From an uncultured delta proteobacterium (GTDB lineage: Bacteria > Myxococcota_A > Polyangia > Polyangiales > Polyangiaceae): DNA of 64,000 nt. The notes below the pieces were generated by a model, which saw nothing but the letters and a program-made list of their open reading frames with translations, did not search any database and was not told the origin of the DNA. Shown here piece by piece: positions 49,660 to 60,734 of this stretch (its first letter is position 1; each line of letters opens with the position of its first letter). The stretch lies in contig CAITIQ010000606.1 of assembly GCA_903892415.1 (NCBI GenBank), positions 216,012-280,011 of the forward strand, given 5' to 3'. The position numbers and the translations under genes were made by a program.

Positions 49660-52020
49660 ATGGCAGCACCGCCTCCCCGCCCGTCAGCCCGCAACGCGGG
49701 CCGCGCTGGGGCCGGAGCCCCGATGGGCCCCGCGCCTTCGCGTGCCGAAGGTATGGCGGCTCCCCCACCAAATTCCGGTCTCAACGCAGGCCCGAAGAAT
49801 GATCAGCCCGCTGGTACGTTCTTTCTAGGGCGCTACCGCGTCGTTGAAGAGATCGGCATCGGCGGTATGGCCAGTGTTCATCTGGCCCGGATGGACGGCC
49901 CCGGCGGCTTCCAAAAGTGGGTGGCGATCAAGCGCATCCACCCGAACCTGGTCGAGGACGATCAGTTCGTCGACATGTTCCTCGATGAAGCGCGCATCGC
50001 GGCTGGTATCAACCACGCGAACGTCGCGCAGGTGTTCGATCTCGGCAAGGACGAGGGCACTTATTGGATCGCGATGGAGTACCTCCACGGCGAGCCCCTG
50101 CGTGAACTGATGCGCCGTTGTGAGGAGCGTCGACACGTCATTTCGCCCGATATTGCCGCGCGTATTTGTGCCGATGCCGCGGAAGGTCTGCACGCCGCGC
50201 ACGAGCTTCGCGGTAAGAACGGTCAGCTGCTCGGCCTCGTGCATCGCGATGTCACGCCGCACAACCTCTTCATCACCTACGAGGGCTACACCAAGGTGGT
50301 CGACTTCGGCATCGCCAAGGTCGCCGATCGGCTGTCCGAGACGCGCGCTGGAACGCTGAAGGGCAAGCTCGCGTACATGAGTCCGGAGCAAGTTCGCGGT
50401 CAGGACGACGTGGACCGCACTACCGACGTCTTCGCGCTCGGCGTCGTGCTGTGGGAGCTGACGACGGGCCACCGTCTGTTCCGCATGGATACGGATTTGG
50501 ACACGCTCGAGAAGGTCCAGGCCTGCATCGTGCCACCGCCGTCGACGGTCGCTGGGGGCTACCCGATCGAGCTCGAGAGCGTGGTGATGAAGGCGCTCGC
50601 AAAGCGCAAGCAAGACCGCTTTCAAACCGCACGTGAGTTCTCGCGAGCGCTCAACATGTACCTCCAGCGGCGAGCCGTGTTGGTCGGGCCTGAAGAGGTG
50701 AGCGGCTTCGTCCGGGAGCTCTTCGTCGATCGGATTGGGGCGCGAGAAGCGCATCTTGCGTGGGCCGCCGATGTGACCAGCACCATCAACGTCGATCAAC
50801 TCAACGCGATGAAGCGATCGAGAAACGGTCGCATGGAAGATGCACCTTCCAAGAGCGGTTTCGACGTCGAACCGTCGGCTGACAATGGGCGACCGTCCTT
50901 GCCGGGGGCGCCCACGTTGGGCGTTCGCCCTCCGCCTCCTCCTGCGCAGTCGAAAGCTCCAGGTACGCCGCCGCCGCCGCCCACCGTGCCAAACTCCCCT
51001 TCGCGCAGCACGGCCAGTCCGAAGGCGGCCTCGAGCTCGTTGCTCGACGACGAAGAAGACATTCCCACGACGGTCGCGTCGCGTGAGCACGTGAGCGAGC
51101 TGATGAACAGCGTTCCGGCTGCGAGTGGAGCCGGGCGTTTGCCGCCGCCGCCGCCAGCTGCCGGAGCACCGGCTCGCCCTGGCGCCGCACCAACGGCCGC
51201 CCAGTTTCAATCCATCCGCGCGACCACGATGGGTGCCGCGGCTGTGGCTTCGGGGCCACCGCCCGCACGCAGTGGGCCACCCCCCGTTCCGCAGGGGCCG
51301 CCGCCCATTCCGCAAGGGTCGCAACAAGCGCCGGGTCAAGGGCTGGGTCGCACCATGGCGCTGGCACCCGCGAGCAACCCAGGCTTTCAAGCGCACCAAA
51401 ACAATCAGCAGCAGCCACCGCAGCAACAGCCCAATCAGGCTCGGCCTGGGGAGTTGCCCGGGTTTTTCCCGCCTCCTGGGATGGCGGCAATGTCCAATCA
51501 AGCCTCGCAAGGCGCTCCGCTGCCGGCCTTTGGTCCTCCGACGAACGGGCCTTTTCAGCCCATGTCGAACCCTGGGTTCTCCGGCTTTCCGGCCCAACAC
51601 CAGCAGAATCAGCCACCCCAAGGTCAGCAGGGTCAGGGTGGGCATCAGCAGGGCGGCGCACAGCAGCAGCACGGCATGGGTGGGCCCTTGAGTCCTCGCG
51701 GTGGTCCCACCGGGACCATGCCGCCGATGCAGTCGAATCAGAACCTCAACAGAACCGGCAACCCTCCGCAGCCACCTCCTTCGCAGATCGAAACGGCGCT
51801 CTCGTTGCCACGGCCCGAGCCCAGCGCGATGCAGAACCCAATGCCCAACCGCAGCGACAGCATGAGCACGATCGTGCTGGTTGCGGTTGCGGTGCTCACT
51901 GCGATTTGTGTGCTCGCGTTGGGTGCATTGATCTACTTCAAACGTCGCGCGCCTCAGCCTGGGGGCTGCAATGAAATCCCCGCCCAACATGAGCTCGCCC
52001 CGCCGAACCGACACGCGTAG
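49660..52020 (+). CDS. Serine/threonine protein kinase with Pro/Gln-rich linker and membrane anchor
   Basis: 786 aa. N-terminal Pro/Ala spacer, kinase domain at about residues 57-330: EIGIGGMASVHLAR, VAIKR, HRDVTPHN, DFGIAK, YMSPEQVRG. In the catalytic loop the usual Lys of HRDxKxxN is Thr, common in myxobacterial kinases. Residues 395-745 are low-complexity Pro, Gln and Gly, then one membrane segment (TIVLVAVAVLTAICVLALGA) near the C-terminus and a short tail. The kinase faces the cytosol; the linker is a long tether. The RNA methyltransferase gene overlaps its 3' end by 50 bases. Confidence 0.93.
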   Translation: MAAPPPRPSARNAGRAGAGAPMGPAPSRAEGMAAPPPNSGLNAGPKNDQPAGTFFLGRYRVVEEIGIGGMASVHLARMDGPGGFQKWVAIKRIHPNLVEDDQFVDMFLDEARIAAGINHANVAQVFDLGKDEGTYWIAMEYLHGEPLRELMRRCEERRHVISPDIAARICADAAEGLHAAHELRGKNGQLLGLVHRDVTPHNLFITYEGYTKVVDFGIAKVADRLSETRAGTLKGKLAYMSPEQVRGQDDVDRTTDVFALGVVLWELTTGHRLFRMDTDLDTLEKVQACIVPPPSTVAGGYPIELESVVMKALAKRKQDRFQTAREFSRALNMYLQRRAVLVGPEEVSGFVRELFVDRIGAREAHLAWAADVTSTINVDQLNAMKRSRNGRMEDAPSKSGFDVEPSADNGRPSLPGAPTLGVRPPPPPAQSKAPGTPPPPPTVPNSPSRSTASPKAASSSLLDDEEDIPTTVASREHVSELMNSVPAASGAGRLPPPPPAAGAPARPGAAPTAAQFQSIRATTMGAAAVASGPPPARSGPPPVPQGPPPIPQGSQQAPGQGLGRTMALAPASNPGFQAHQNNQQQPPQQQPNQARPGELPGFFPPPGMAAMSNQASQGAPLPAFGPPTNGPFQPMSNPGFSGFPAQHQQNQPPQGQQGQGGHQQGGAQQQHGMGGPLSPRGGPTGTMPPMQSNQNLNRTGNPPQPPPSQIETALSLPRPEPSAMQNPMPNRSDSMSTIVLVAVAVLTAICVLALGALIYFKRRAPQPGGCNEIPAQHELAPPNRHA

Positions 52021-53317
52021 TCGAACCGCCGTTCGCCAAACCGAGCTGCGCGTCGAGCGCCTTGTGCCAGGCGGTCAAGGGCTGGTTCGCGTGGATGGCG
52101 AGGTCCGCTTCGTCGACGCCGTACTGCCGAACGAGCTCGTCGCGGTCACCTGGGAGGGCCGAGCAAAGCCGCGCGCGTTGAGCCTCAAGGTGCTCGAGAG
52201 CTCGCCGCTGCGTGTTCGCGAGCCTTGTGCGCATGTCAGTAGTTGTGGCGGTTGCGATTGGCTCCATATCGAGCCTGCGGCGCAAGCGGATTTCCACCGC
52301 AGCTTCGTGGAAGACCTGCTTTCGCGTGCGCTGAAGACGCAGCTTGCTGTCGAGGTGCGCCGGCCCACCGAACCGCTCGCCTATCGCTCGCGCGCGCGGC
52401 TGCACTTCACCACGCACGGTCGTCGCGTAGCGCTCGGTTACTTCGGAGAGCGCACGCATCGGGTGGTCTCGGTGGAGACCTGCGCCGTGCTCGAAGACGG
52501 CCTCTTCGCTGCGGCCCACGAGGTCGCTGCAGCGTTCGCTGAAGCTTCCTCCAATCAGGCCGATCTCGAGGGAGAAATCAGCGTTGCTTGGGGTTTGCGA
52601 GCCTCGCAAGAGAAGGCGGCCGTCTTCGATATCACGCTCACGCGCGACCCTTCCGGCGCAGCAATGGGCCGGCTCGATCAGCTGGTGGCGGCGAAATATG
52701 CAGGCGCACGCGTATCGCTGAGCGGAGCCGCAGCGCCGATGGTGATCGGCGATCCAAGACCGGTTCAGCGCGCGGCGGACGGCCTACCTCTATGGATTGC
52801 TGCTGGTGGATTTGCGCAGGCCAGCGATGCGGGCGCCATCGCTTTGAGCAACACCGTGGTTGAACTGGCAGCGCCTGCCGGCAAGACGGTGTTCGAGTTG
52901 CATGCCGGCAGCGGCACCTTGAGCGTCGGCTTGGCGAAGGACGCCGCGAGCTTCAGCTCGATCGAGTCCGCCAGCCCCGCCGTGCAGTGTGCGAAGGAGA
53001 ATTTCGCGCTGCGCGGTCTGTCGGGCAAGTTGCGAGTCTCCGACGCCGACGCGCTCGCCATCCCGGCCGGGCTCGATTTGGTGGTGCTCGATCCACCGCG
53101 GCAAGGAGCGCGCAAAGTGTGCGAGAACATCGCGCGGGCCCGCCCCAAGAAGGTCGTCTACGTGTCTTGCGATCCAGCGACGCTCGCGCGCGATCTCGAG
53201 GTTTTGGGCGCTGCAAATTACGTGGCGGAGCGAGTGCTGACGCTCGAGCTCTTCCCGCAAACCAGCCACGTTGAAACCGTGGTTGCGCTCACACGAGCAG
53301 CGCGGGGCAAGGCGTGA
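51971..53317 (+). CDS. Class I SAM-dependent RNA m5U methyltransferase (RlmD/TrmA-like)
   Basis: 448 aa. TRAM-like N-terminal OB fold (VERLVPGGQGLVRVDGEVRF), a [4Fe-4S] cysteine set C-x5-C-x2-C (CAHVSSCGGCDW) with a later Cys in VETCAVL, the SAM-binding region FELHAGSGTLSVGLA, DPPRQGARKV, and the catalytic Cys in VYVSCDPATLARDL. The four-Cys pattern matches RlmD, which makes m5U1939 in 23S rRNA; the exact target nucleotide is unproven. Start ATG 51971 has a GGGGG upstream; ATG 51989 is an alternative. It overlaps the kinase gene and ends in a GTGA overlap with the next. Confidence 0.9.
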   Translation: MKSPPNMSSPRRTDTRSRTAVRQTELRVERLVPGGQGLVRVDGEVRFVDAVLPNELVAVTWEGRAKPRALSLKVLESSPLRVREPCAHVSSCGGCDWLHIEPAAQADFHRSFVEDLLSRALKTQLAVEVRRPTEPLAYRSRARLHFTTHGRRVALGYFGERTHRVVSVETCAVLEDGLFAAAHEVAAAFAEASSNQADLEGEISVAWGLRASQEKAAVFDITLTRDPSGAAMGRLDQLVAAKYAGARVSLSGAAAPMVIGDPRPVQRAADGLPLWIAAGGFAQASDAGAIALSNTVVELAAPAGKTVFELHAGSGTLSVGLAKDAASFSSIESASPAVQCAKENFALRGLSGKLRVSDADALAIPAGLDLVVLDPPRQGARKVCENIARARPKKVVYVSCDPATLARDLEVLGAANYVAERVLTLELFPQTSHVETVVALTRAARGKA

Positions 53318-53502
53318 GAACCAAGGTGGACGCGCGGTTGTGGCAGGAAATTGCGCACTACCGCCTGCGCTTCAGCTGCGAAGATTGCGCGCAGTTCGTG
53401 CCGGAGTTGGGCACTTGTTCGGCGGGCTACCCGAACGCTGAGCACCGCCGTCGCGAGCAGCCTTCGGAGATCGTCTTCTGCAAGGAGTTCGAGCTTACAT
53501 GA
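53314..53502 (+). CDS. Small four-Cys putative zinc protein
   Basis: 62 aa, GTG start (GTGA overlap upstream), ending in an ATGA overlap with tilS. Cysteines in FSCEDCAQF, GTCSAGYP and IVFCKEF plus a His could bind one zinc. The double overlap and the conserved-looking Cys/Tyr/Pro spacing argue for a real gene. No function known; a role in rRNA or tRNA modification is a guess from neighbours. Confidence 0.75.
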   Translation: MRTKVDARLWQEIAHYRLRFSCEDCAQFVPELGTCSAGYPNAEHRRREQPSEIVFCKEFELT

Positions 53503-54380
53503 GAGGCTCTCACCGGCCGTCCCTGACGACCTTGGTGCAGCGCTTCTGGTCTTCCGAGCTCGTCACCGCCCCCCGCCACGTGCTCGTCGCCTGTTCCGGC
53601 GGCCCTGATTCGATGGCGCTCTTGCACTGCTTGGCGCGTCTTTCGGCAAAGCTGAAGCTGCGGGTCTCGGCCGCGGGGGTGGACCACGGGCTACGCGAGC
53701 AAGCTGGGGCTGAGCTGGGGCTCGCGGCCGAGCTTGCGCGCTCGCTCAACGTCGAGTTTCGCTGCTTGCAAACGAAGGTCGCACCGGGCGGCAATCTGCA
53801 GGCGCGCGCCCGTGCTGTGCGCTACGAGCTGCTGGAGGAGGAGCGCCAGCGCGTTGGCGCCGATGCGATCGCCACCGGCCACACCGCCGACGATCGAGCC
53901 GAGACTGTGCTGATTCGGTTGTTGCGTGGCACAGGGCTGGGCGGGCTCGCGGTGCTGCCGCCGCAAGCCGAGCGCCGCGTCCGTCCGCTGCTCCGTGCGA
54001 CTCGAGAGGACGTTGAGCTGCATCTAGCGCGCCACTCTGTGCCCTTCGCCCGCGACCCTTCGAACCTGGACACTCGTTTCGTAAGGGTGCGGGTTCGTCA
54101 CGAGTTGATGCCGCTGCTGCGTGAGCTTTCCCCAGCGATCGTCAAAACCTTGAACCGAGTCGCCGACGAAGTGGCAGAGGTCCCACCCACTTCAGCTTCC
54201 AGCCTGGCACTTCCACGGGCCCATCGAAGTGTTGTCGAAGCCGTGGTGAAGAGTCAGAAACCCCGGCGATTCCGCACAAGTGACTGTAAAGAAGTGTTGG
54301 TGTCCCTGGCAGACGGTGCTCCGGTGCTTACTGAACTGCCTGCACCCCTCAGACGACCTCGTCGTCCGGCGGGTGAATGA
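53499..54380 (+). CDS. tilS: tRNA(Ile)-lysidine synthetase
   Basis: 293 aa. TilS changes C34 of tRNA-Ile(CAU) to lysidine. The PP-loop VACSGGPDSMALLH, ATGHTADDRAETVLIRLLRG and the RNPSNLDTRFVRVRVRHEL-type segment (here RDPSNLDTRFVRVRVRHEL) are characteristic. It is short, lacking most of the C-terminal domains of the E. coli enzyme (about 430 aa), as in several other bacteria. ftsH follows after 112 bases, a common order. Confidence 0.93.
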   Translation: MRGSHRPSLTTLVQRFWSSELVTAPRHVLVACSGGPDSMALLHCLARLSAKLKLRVSAAGVDHGLREQAGAELGLAAELARSLNVEFRCLQTKVAPGGNLQARARAVRYELLEEERQRVGADAIATGHTADDRAETVLIRLLRGTGLGGLAVLPPQAERRVRPLLRATREDVELHLARHSVPFARDPSNLDTRFVRVRVRHELMPLLRELSPAIVKTLNRVADEVAEVPPTSASSLALPRAHRSVVEAVVKSQKPRRFRTSDCKEVLVSLADGAPVLTELPAPLRRPRRPAGE

Positions 54381-54492
54381 CGGTCGGTACGTCGACACGC
54401 GGGCGCCTGGCCTCTATGATGCTAGGACTTGTTGGTCTTCCCAACGTTTACGTTTTCCGGTCAGAGTAACTGGCTGTGAAGCTGAGGTCTTC

Positions 54493-56444
<1,952 letters not shown>

Positions 56445-56445
<1 letters not shown>

Positions 56446-57908
56446 TGCGTTGGTCTTGGTCTCTGGGGATCGCATCGATCGCATCGATGCTGATCCCCAG
56501 CTTCGCTAGCGCTCAGTCTCCCGCTGACGCTGACGCCCTACCCCCCAACTCGAGGCCTTCCCTTGAGTTGGGCGGCTTCGTTTTTAGCCCGATCGTTGAA
56601 GCGCGTGTGCGCGGTGAGTATCGGCGCAATCCACTGAATGACGGTGTCCCGGGCGAGCACGCCGTGCTCACCGACGGTACGCCGCTCGCTTCTCGCATCC
56701 CGTACGAGGATCAGGCGGTGCTTTGGGAGCGCGTGCGGCTGGGGCTGTCGGTGGACAAGGGTCCGGTGACGGTGCTCGTGTCGATGCAAGACGTCCGCGG
56801 CTTTGGGCTCCCGGAGAATCAGCCGCTCGCTGGCCAACCAAGCTTGCCGGTGACCGAGCCTTACGAGGCCTTCGTCGATCTCCACACCAAGGAGCGTGAG
56901 TTCTACTTCCGTGTGGGTCGTCAGGCGATCGAGCTCGGGGATGGTCAGCTGATCGGCCGCTCCTTTGACCGTGCGCAAGGTCGCACGCTCGACGCTGCTC
57001 GAGCTGGTTTTCGGTATGGTGATTTGGACGTGACCGCGTTCGCTGCGTTTCTTCGCTTCCCCGGCGAGGTGGAGAGCCCGTCGCTCGGCAGCGGTGAAGA
57101 GACGCCCAAACTCAAGCCGGGCGCACAGCTCTACGCGCTCGATGCGAGCTACAAAGTTGCGCCCTACTTCGCGGCTGAGCTGACTGCATTGGCCCGCATC
57201 GTTCGCGAGCCGCTCGTGGATGAGTTCACACCCGGAGACACCTTCACCGGCGCAGCCCGCGTGTTCGGCGACTATCGCGGCTTGGCCTATTCGGTGGTGG
57301 GCGCCGTTCAGGGCGGGCGCGTTGCACGGCCCGGCACGGAAGAAGCCGCAGCACACTTCGCCGGAGGGGCCTTGGGCCGCGTGACCTGGGAAACGGCGCT
57401 GCCGTGGCGGCTCTCCTTCGGAGCGGAGGGTGCGTACGCCACCGGCAGTCCGCAGAGCTCAGAAGACGGCGGCCAGACCGCGAGCGTCGGGATTTTTGAT
57501 CCCATCCTTCCGGACACGACGAGTCGGGTGGAACAATCGGCGTTCTACGCTTGGTCCAACGTGATCGAGGCCGGCGCTGACGTCGGTGTGCGGCCCGTGC
57601 CCGAGTTCCGCTCACGCATCGGCTACAAGTTCGTCGGCCTCGCTGATGCGAACGGCCCGTGGAGAACCGGCGCCCTCTACCCGATCGGTCAATCCGAAAG
57701 CAACGAGTCCAACGTGCTCGGTCACGTGCTCTTCGCCGAGCTCTACGGTCAACCGATCGACGAACTCTCGATCGGCGGCCACTACGGTTTGATGCTGCTC
57801 GGTGAAGGCGCGCGCAACATTTTCAGCAGCACGCGGCCAGGGCTTGCGGAGGACGCAGCCCCAGACTTCGCTGAGGTCTTTACGGTGGACGTGGCGTTCA
57901 AGCTCTAA
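56445..57908 (+). CDS. AlgE-like (alginate export) outer-membrane protein
   Basis: 487 aa. A signal peptide ends after ASA-type cleavage (SFASAQS). The remainder is a beta barrel with ARVRGEYRRNPLNDG, VLWERVRLGLSVDKGPVTVL, a conserved FYFRVGRQAIELGDGQLIG and a YLQARAG-like strand FDRAQGRTLDAARAGFRYG, as in the alginate-export/AlgE-type 18-strand barrels. It may export or take up a polyanion or carbohydrate. One-base overlap (TGATG) with ftsH suggests coupled translation, which is an odd pairing. No alginate or polysaccharide genes are adjacent. Confidence 0.8.
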
Positions 57909-59197
57909 GAGAGCGTGGCCGCCACTTCTTGCGCACGCTTGGCGAGGCCGAGCACGACGGAGTGAAAGCTCGAGAGCCGTCGCGCTTTGGCGTTGGGCAA
58001 CTCCGCTGCGAGGGCCTTCATCAGCAGCGGCATGCGCGAAGTACCGCCGGTCAGGCACAGGATCTCGACCTCGCCCGCGGCAATCCCAGCCTTCTCGAGC
58101 GTCTGGCGCATCGAGCCAACGATGGCCTCCACTTCATTGGCCGTGGTGCTCTCGAGCAGCGCGCGATCGATCGATTCCTCGAAGGCGATGCTCGGATCGG
58201 TGACGGTGATGGTGCAGCGCTCGGCGTCGGAGAGCCCGCGTTTCCCCGCTTCGATCGCCTCGTACAGCGGGAAACCGAGCCCGTCTTCAACCAGCGCGAC
58301 GAAGCGCTCGATCAGGGGCCGATCGTCCTTTCGGATCAGCCCCTCTTTGATCATCGTCAGCTCGCCGAGCACCTTCTTGCGATCGACCAAGGTCAGATCG
58401 GCGGGCGAGGCGAGCAGCTCGATCAGCTTGCGCGGCATGGTCAGATCGTTATGGCCGAACGGCACGGTGTATTGAGCGCGCGAGCCGAAGTGTGGCGCGC
58501 CAACGCGACGCATGAGCGCGCCGTCCATCGCGTCACCGGCGACCGAGAGGCCATGGGTCGCAAGCACGTCCTTGGCGTCGAAGCCGTTGCGCTCCATGCG
58601 CACGACCGTGAAGTCGGAGGTGCCACCGCCGAGATCGGCGATCATCACCACGCGCTTCTCGCTCAGGTCCGCCGCAAAATCGTAGGCAGCGGCGAGCGGC
58701 TCCGGGCAAAAGGTGACCGAGGTGAAGCCTGCCAACCCTGCGGCTTTGCGCAGCCGTTCTTCGGCCAAGGCATCGTCCTCATCATTGCTCGAAAAGCGCG
58801 CCGGCCTGCCCATCACCACGGCTGTGACGTCTGCTCCGAAATGCTCGCACGCTCGAGTTCGCATCACGCGCAGAAAGGCGCCCACCAAATCCTCGAGCGA
58901 CAGCTGCCGACTACCGATCTGCGTCTTGCTGAACGACCTCGAAGGAAGATGCCGTTTGATTGAGCGGATCAACCGCCCGCGAAAGCCGTTCTCGACCAGC
59001 GCGCGGGTCGCGCTCGCGCCGAAGCTCGCCTCTTCCAAGGACATGAAATAGAGCGCGCTCTTGAGCACGGTGGGGTCAGAGGCTTCGGGGTCGATCGGCG
59101 CGGGAGCGAAAACGCGTGAGGCCGAAGCCGCTGCGAGCAGCGAGTTGCTGGTACCGAAGTCGATGGCGAACACCGACGGGACATCTCGATCGTTCAT
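57905..59197 (-). CDS. YegD-type Hsp70 family protein
   Basis: 430 aa of Hsp70 ATPase fold without a substrate domain. Phosphate-1 FAIDFGTSNSLLA, phosphate-2 MIADLGGGTSDFTVV, adenosine motif LCLTGGTSRMPLL, and the VVMGRPARF connection are the pattern of YegD/actin-like chaperones of unknown client. It is last of a four-gene coupled run with an enoyl-CoA hydratase-like protein, an envelope lipoprotein and a GYF membrane protein. It converges on the AlgE-like gene with four bases overlap. Confidence 0.93.
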   Translation of the reverse strand: MNDRDVPSVFAIDFGTSNSLLAAASASRVFAPAPIDPEASDPTVLKSALYFMSLEEASFGASATRALVENGFRGRLIRSIKRHLPSRSFSKTQIGSRQLSLEDLVGAFLRVMRTRACEHFGADVTAVVMGRPARFSSNDEDDALAEERLRKAAGLAGFTSVTFCPEPLAAAYDFAADLSEKRVVMIADLGGGTSDFTVVRMERNGFDAKDVLATHGLSVAGDAMDGALMRRVGAPHFGSRAQYTVPFGHNDLTMPRKLIELLASPADLTLVDRKKVLGELTMIKEGLIRKDDRPLIERFVALVEDGLGFPLYEAIEAGKRGLSDAERCTITVTDPSIAFEESIDRALLESTTANEVEAIVGSMRQTLEKAGIAAGEVEILCLTGGTSRMPLLMKALAAELPNAKARRLSSFHSVVLGLAKRAQEVAATLS

Positions 59198-59955
59198 TCG
59201 AAGCGGCCTCCACGACCTTTTCCTGCGACAAATTCTGCTGCAGCGGTGCCCTCGGCCAACGCCGCTAGCCCATGGCGGAGTTCATTCCTCAGCGCCTCAT
59301 CGAACGCCAGGTCGAACTGCTCGTAGCTGCTCATGCGGTCGCTTCTCAAGCAGGTTTGTGGAAACTTCGCCAGCTCGTGGGCCAACGCCTCGGCCTCGGC
59401 GCGCGCCGTACCATCGGCGACCACCCGATTGACGAGACCCATCTCGCGCGCTTCAGCGGCGTCGATTAGGCGCCCGGTGAGGATCAGATCGAGCGCACGG
59501 CTCAGGCCGATCAAGCGCGGCAAGCGCACGGTGCCGCCGTCGATCAGCGGCACGCCAAAGCGACGACATAGCACGCCAAACTTGGACGACTGCTCGGCCA
59601 CGCGCAGATCGCAGAACAGCGCGAGCTCCAGCCCTCCGGCGACGGCATGGCCGGAGATGGCAGCGATCACCGGCTTGCTCAGCAACATGCGAGAAGGGCC
59701 CATCGGCCCGTCACCGTCCGGCTCCACACGGTTGGGCGTACCGCGCGCGATCGCTCCGAGATCCGCACCGGCGCAAAAGCTCCCAGCGGCTCCCCAGAAC
59801 ACCGCGACCGACGCCTCCGGATCTGCATCGAAGGCACGGAAGGCGTCTGCAAGTTCACTGGCCGTCTCGCGATCGACAGCGTTGCGAACGCTCGGCCTAC
59901 TCAGAATGACGGTGGTGACGGGGCCTTGGCGCTCGACCGTGACGGCCTGACTCAT
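59194..59955 (-). CDS. Enoyl-CoA hydratase/isomerase (crotonase) family protein
   Basis: 253 aa crotonase fold. The oxyanion-hole strand SFCAGADLGAIA and the AGGLELALFCDLRVAE helix are present. The second catalytic Glu of enoyl-CoA hydratases (in the segment around FGVPLIDGGTVRLPRLIGL) is Asp or not clearly placed, so the reaction (hydration, isomerisation or hydrolysis) is uncertain. ATG 59955 overlaps the upstream stop (ATGA) and its own stop overlaps the Hsp70 start (ATGA), fixing the start. Confidence 0.88.
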   Translation of the reverse strand: MSQAVTVERQGPVTTVILSRPSVRNAVDRETASELADAFRAFDADPEASVAVFWGAAGSFCAGADLGAIARGTPNRVEPDGDGPMGPSRMLLSKPVIAAISGHAVAGGLELALFCDLRVAEQSSKFGVLCRRFGVPLIDGGTVRLPRLIGLSRALDLILTGRLIDAAEAREMGLVNRVVADGTARAEAEALAHELAKFPQTCLRSDRMSSYEQFDLAFDEALRNELRHGLAALAEGTAAAEFVAGKGRGGRFE

Positions 59956-60734
59956 GGATCGAAGACGGGCTTCTTGCGAACGGGGCCTTTGCCCTTCCCG
60001 CCGCCTGCAGCTTTGCCGGTCCATTTGGGCGTGACCTTTGGCTTTTTTGCGGTGGTGTCGACCTGCAGCGCAAGCAGCTCTGCAGCGGCTCCGCTGTCCA
60101 CCGCGCTGGCGAGCAGCACCACGTAGCGCAACGCGCGCCCCGCCTCCCCCTCCGCACGCAAACGCGAACGCTGGAGTACCTCGATGCTGCCGTCGATCTC
60201 ACGTTCGACCTCCGCGCGCTTGTCGCCCTGGAGCTGCGCTGCGTCTTCTTTCAAGCTGGCCGCTCTCTGTTCGAGCGCGAGCGCTTCTTTCGCCATGCCG
60301 TCGAGGTTGTCCGAAAGTTCGATGCCGTCGCGGATCACGTCCTCGATCGTCTTGGCAAAGGTGGCTGCGTCTTTGCTCTCTTCAGCGCCGTTCTTGAGGA
60401 TCAGCTTGGGTTGGGCCGCGACCACTACGAAGAATTTGCCACCGTTCTTCTTGAGCTCCTCCGAGCGAGTGCGCGCCCCAGCGATGGTTTCATCACGAAG
60501 AGCGCCGTCTTTGAGCCCCACCGACTTGGCGATCTTCTCGCGCAGCAGCTTGTCTCCGTTGGCCTCGTCGGCGCGAAAGCGGAGGTTGCTTACGTCGGTG
60601 AAGAAGTCGTCGAACTTCTGCTCGCCGCTCGCATAGGTGTCACCCGTTGCAATGCGCGAACGCCCAGGCTCGGCGGCGACGCAACCGCTGGTCGCAAGGG
60701 CCGTCAGCAAAACGAAGCGATGGATCAGGTGCAT
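59952..60734 (-). CDS. Hypothetical coiled-coil lipoprotein
   Basis: 260 aa. Lipobox ATSGC. The mature part is largely helical and charged (SGEQKFDDFFTDVSNLRFRA; ALEQRAASLKEDAAQLQGDK), suggesting a periplasmic coiled coil, with a Gly/Lys/Pro-rich basic tail. It overlaps the 3' end of the GYF gene by ten bases and couples to the crotonase gene by ATGA. Family not recognised. Confidence 0.8.
   Translation of the reverse strand: MHLIHRFVLLTALATSGCVAAEPGRSRIATGDTYASGEQKFDDFFTDVSNLRFRADEANGDKLLREKIAKSVGLKDGALRDETIAGARTRSEELKKNGGKFFVVVAAQPKLILKNGAEESKDAATFAKTIEDVIRDGIELSDNLDGMAKEALALEQRAASLKEDAAQLQGDKRAEVEREIDGSIEVLQRSRLRAEGEAGRALRYVVLLASAVDSGAAAELLALQVDTTAKKPKVTPKWTGKAAGGGKGKGPVRKKPVFDP

Noticed and set aside
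49825..52014. Open frame of 729 codons antisense to the Pro/Gln-rich kinase
   Set aside because: Extremely Arg/Gly-rich, generated by the repetitive sense sequence; kinase motifs are on the plus strand.
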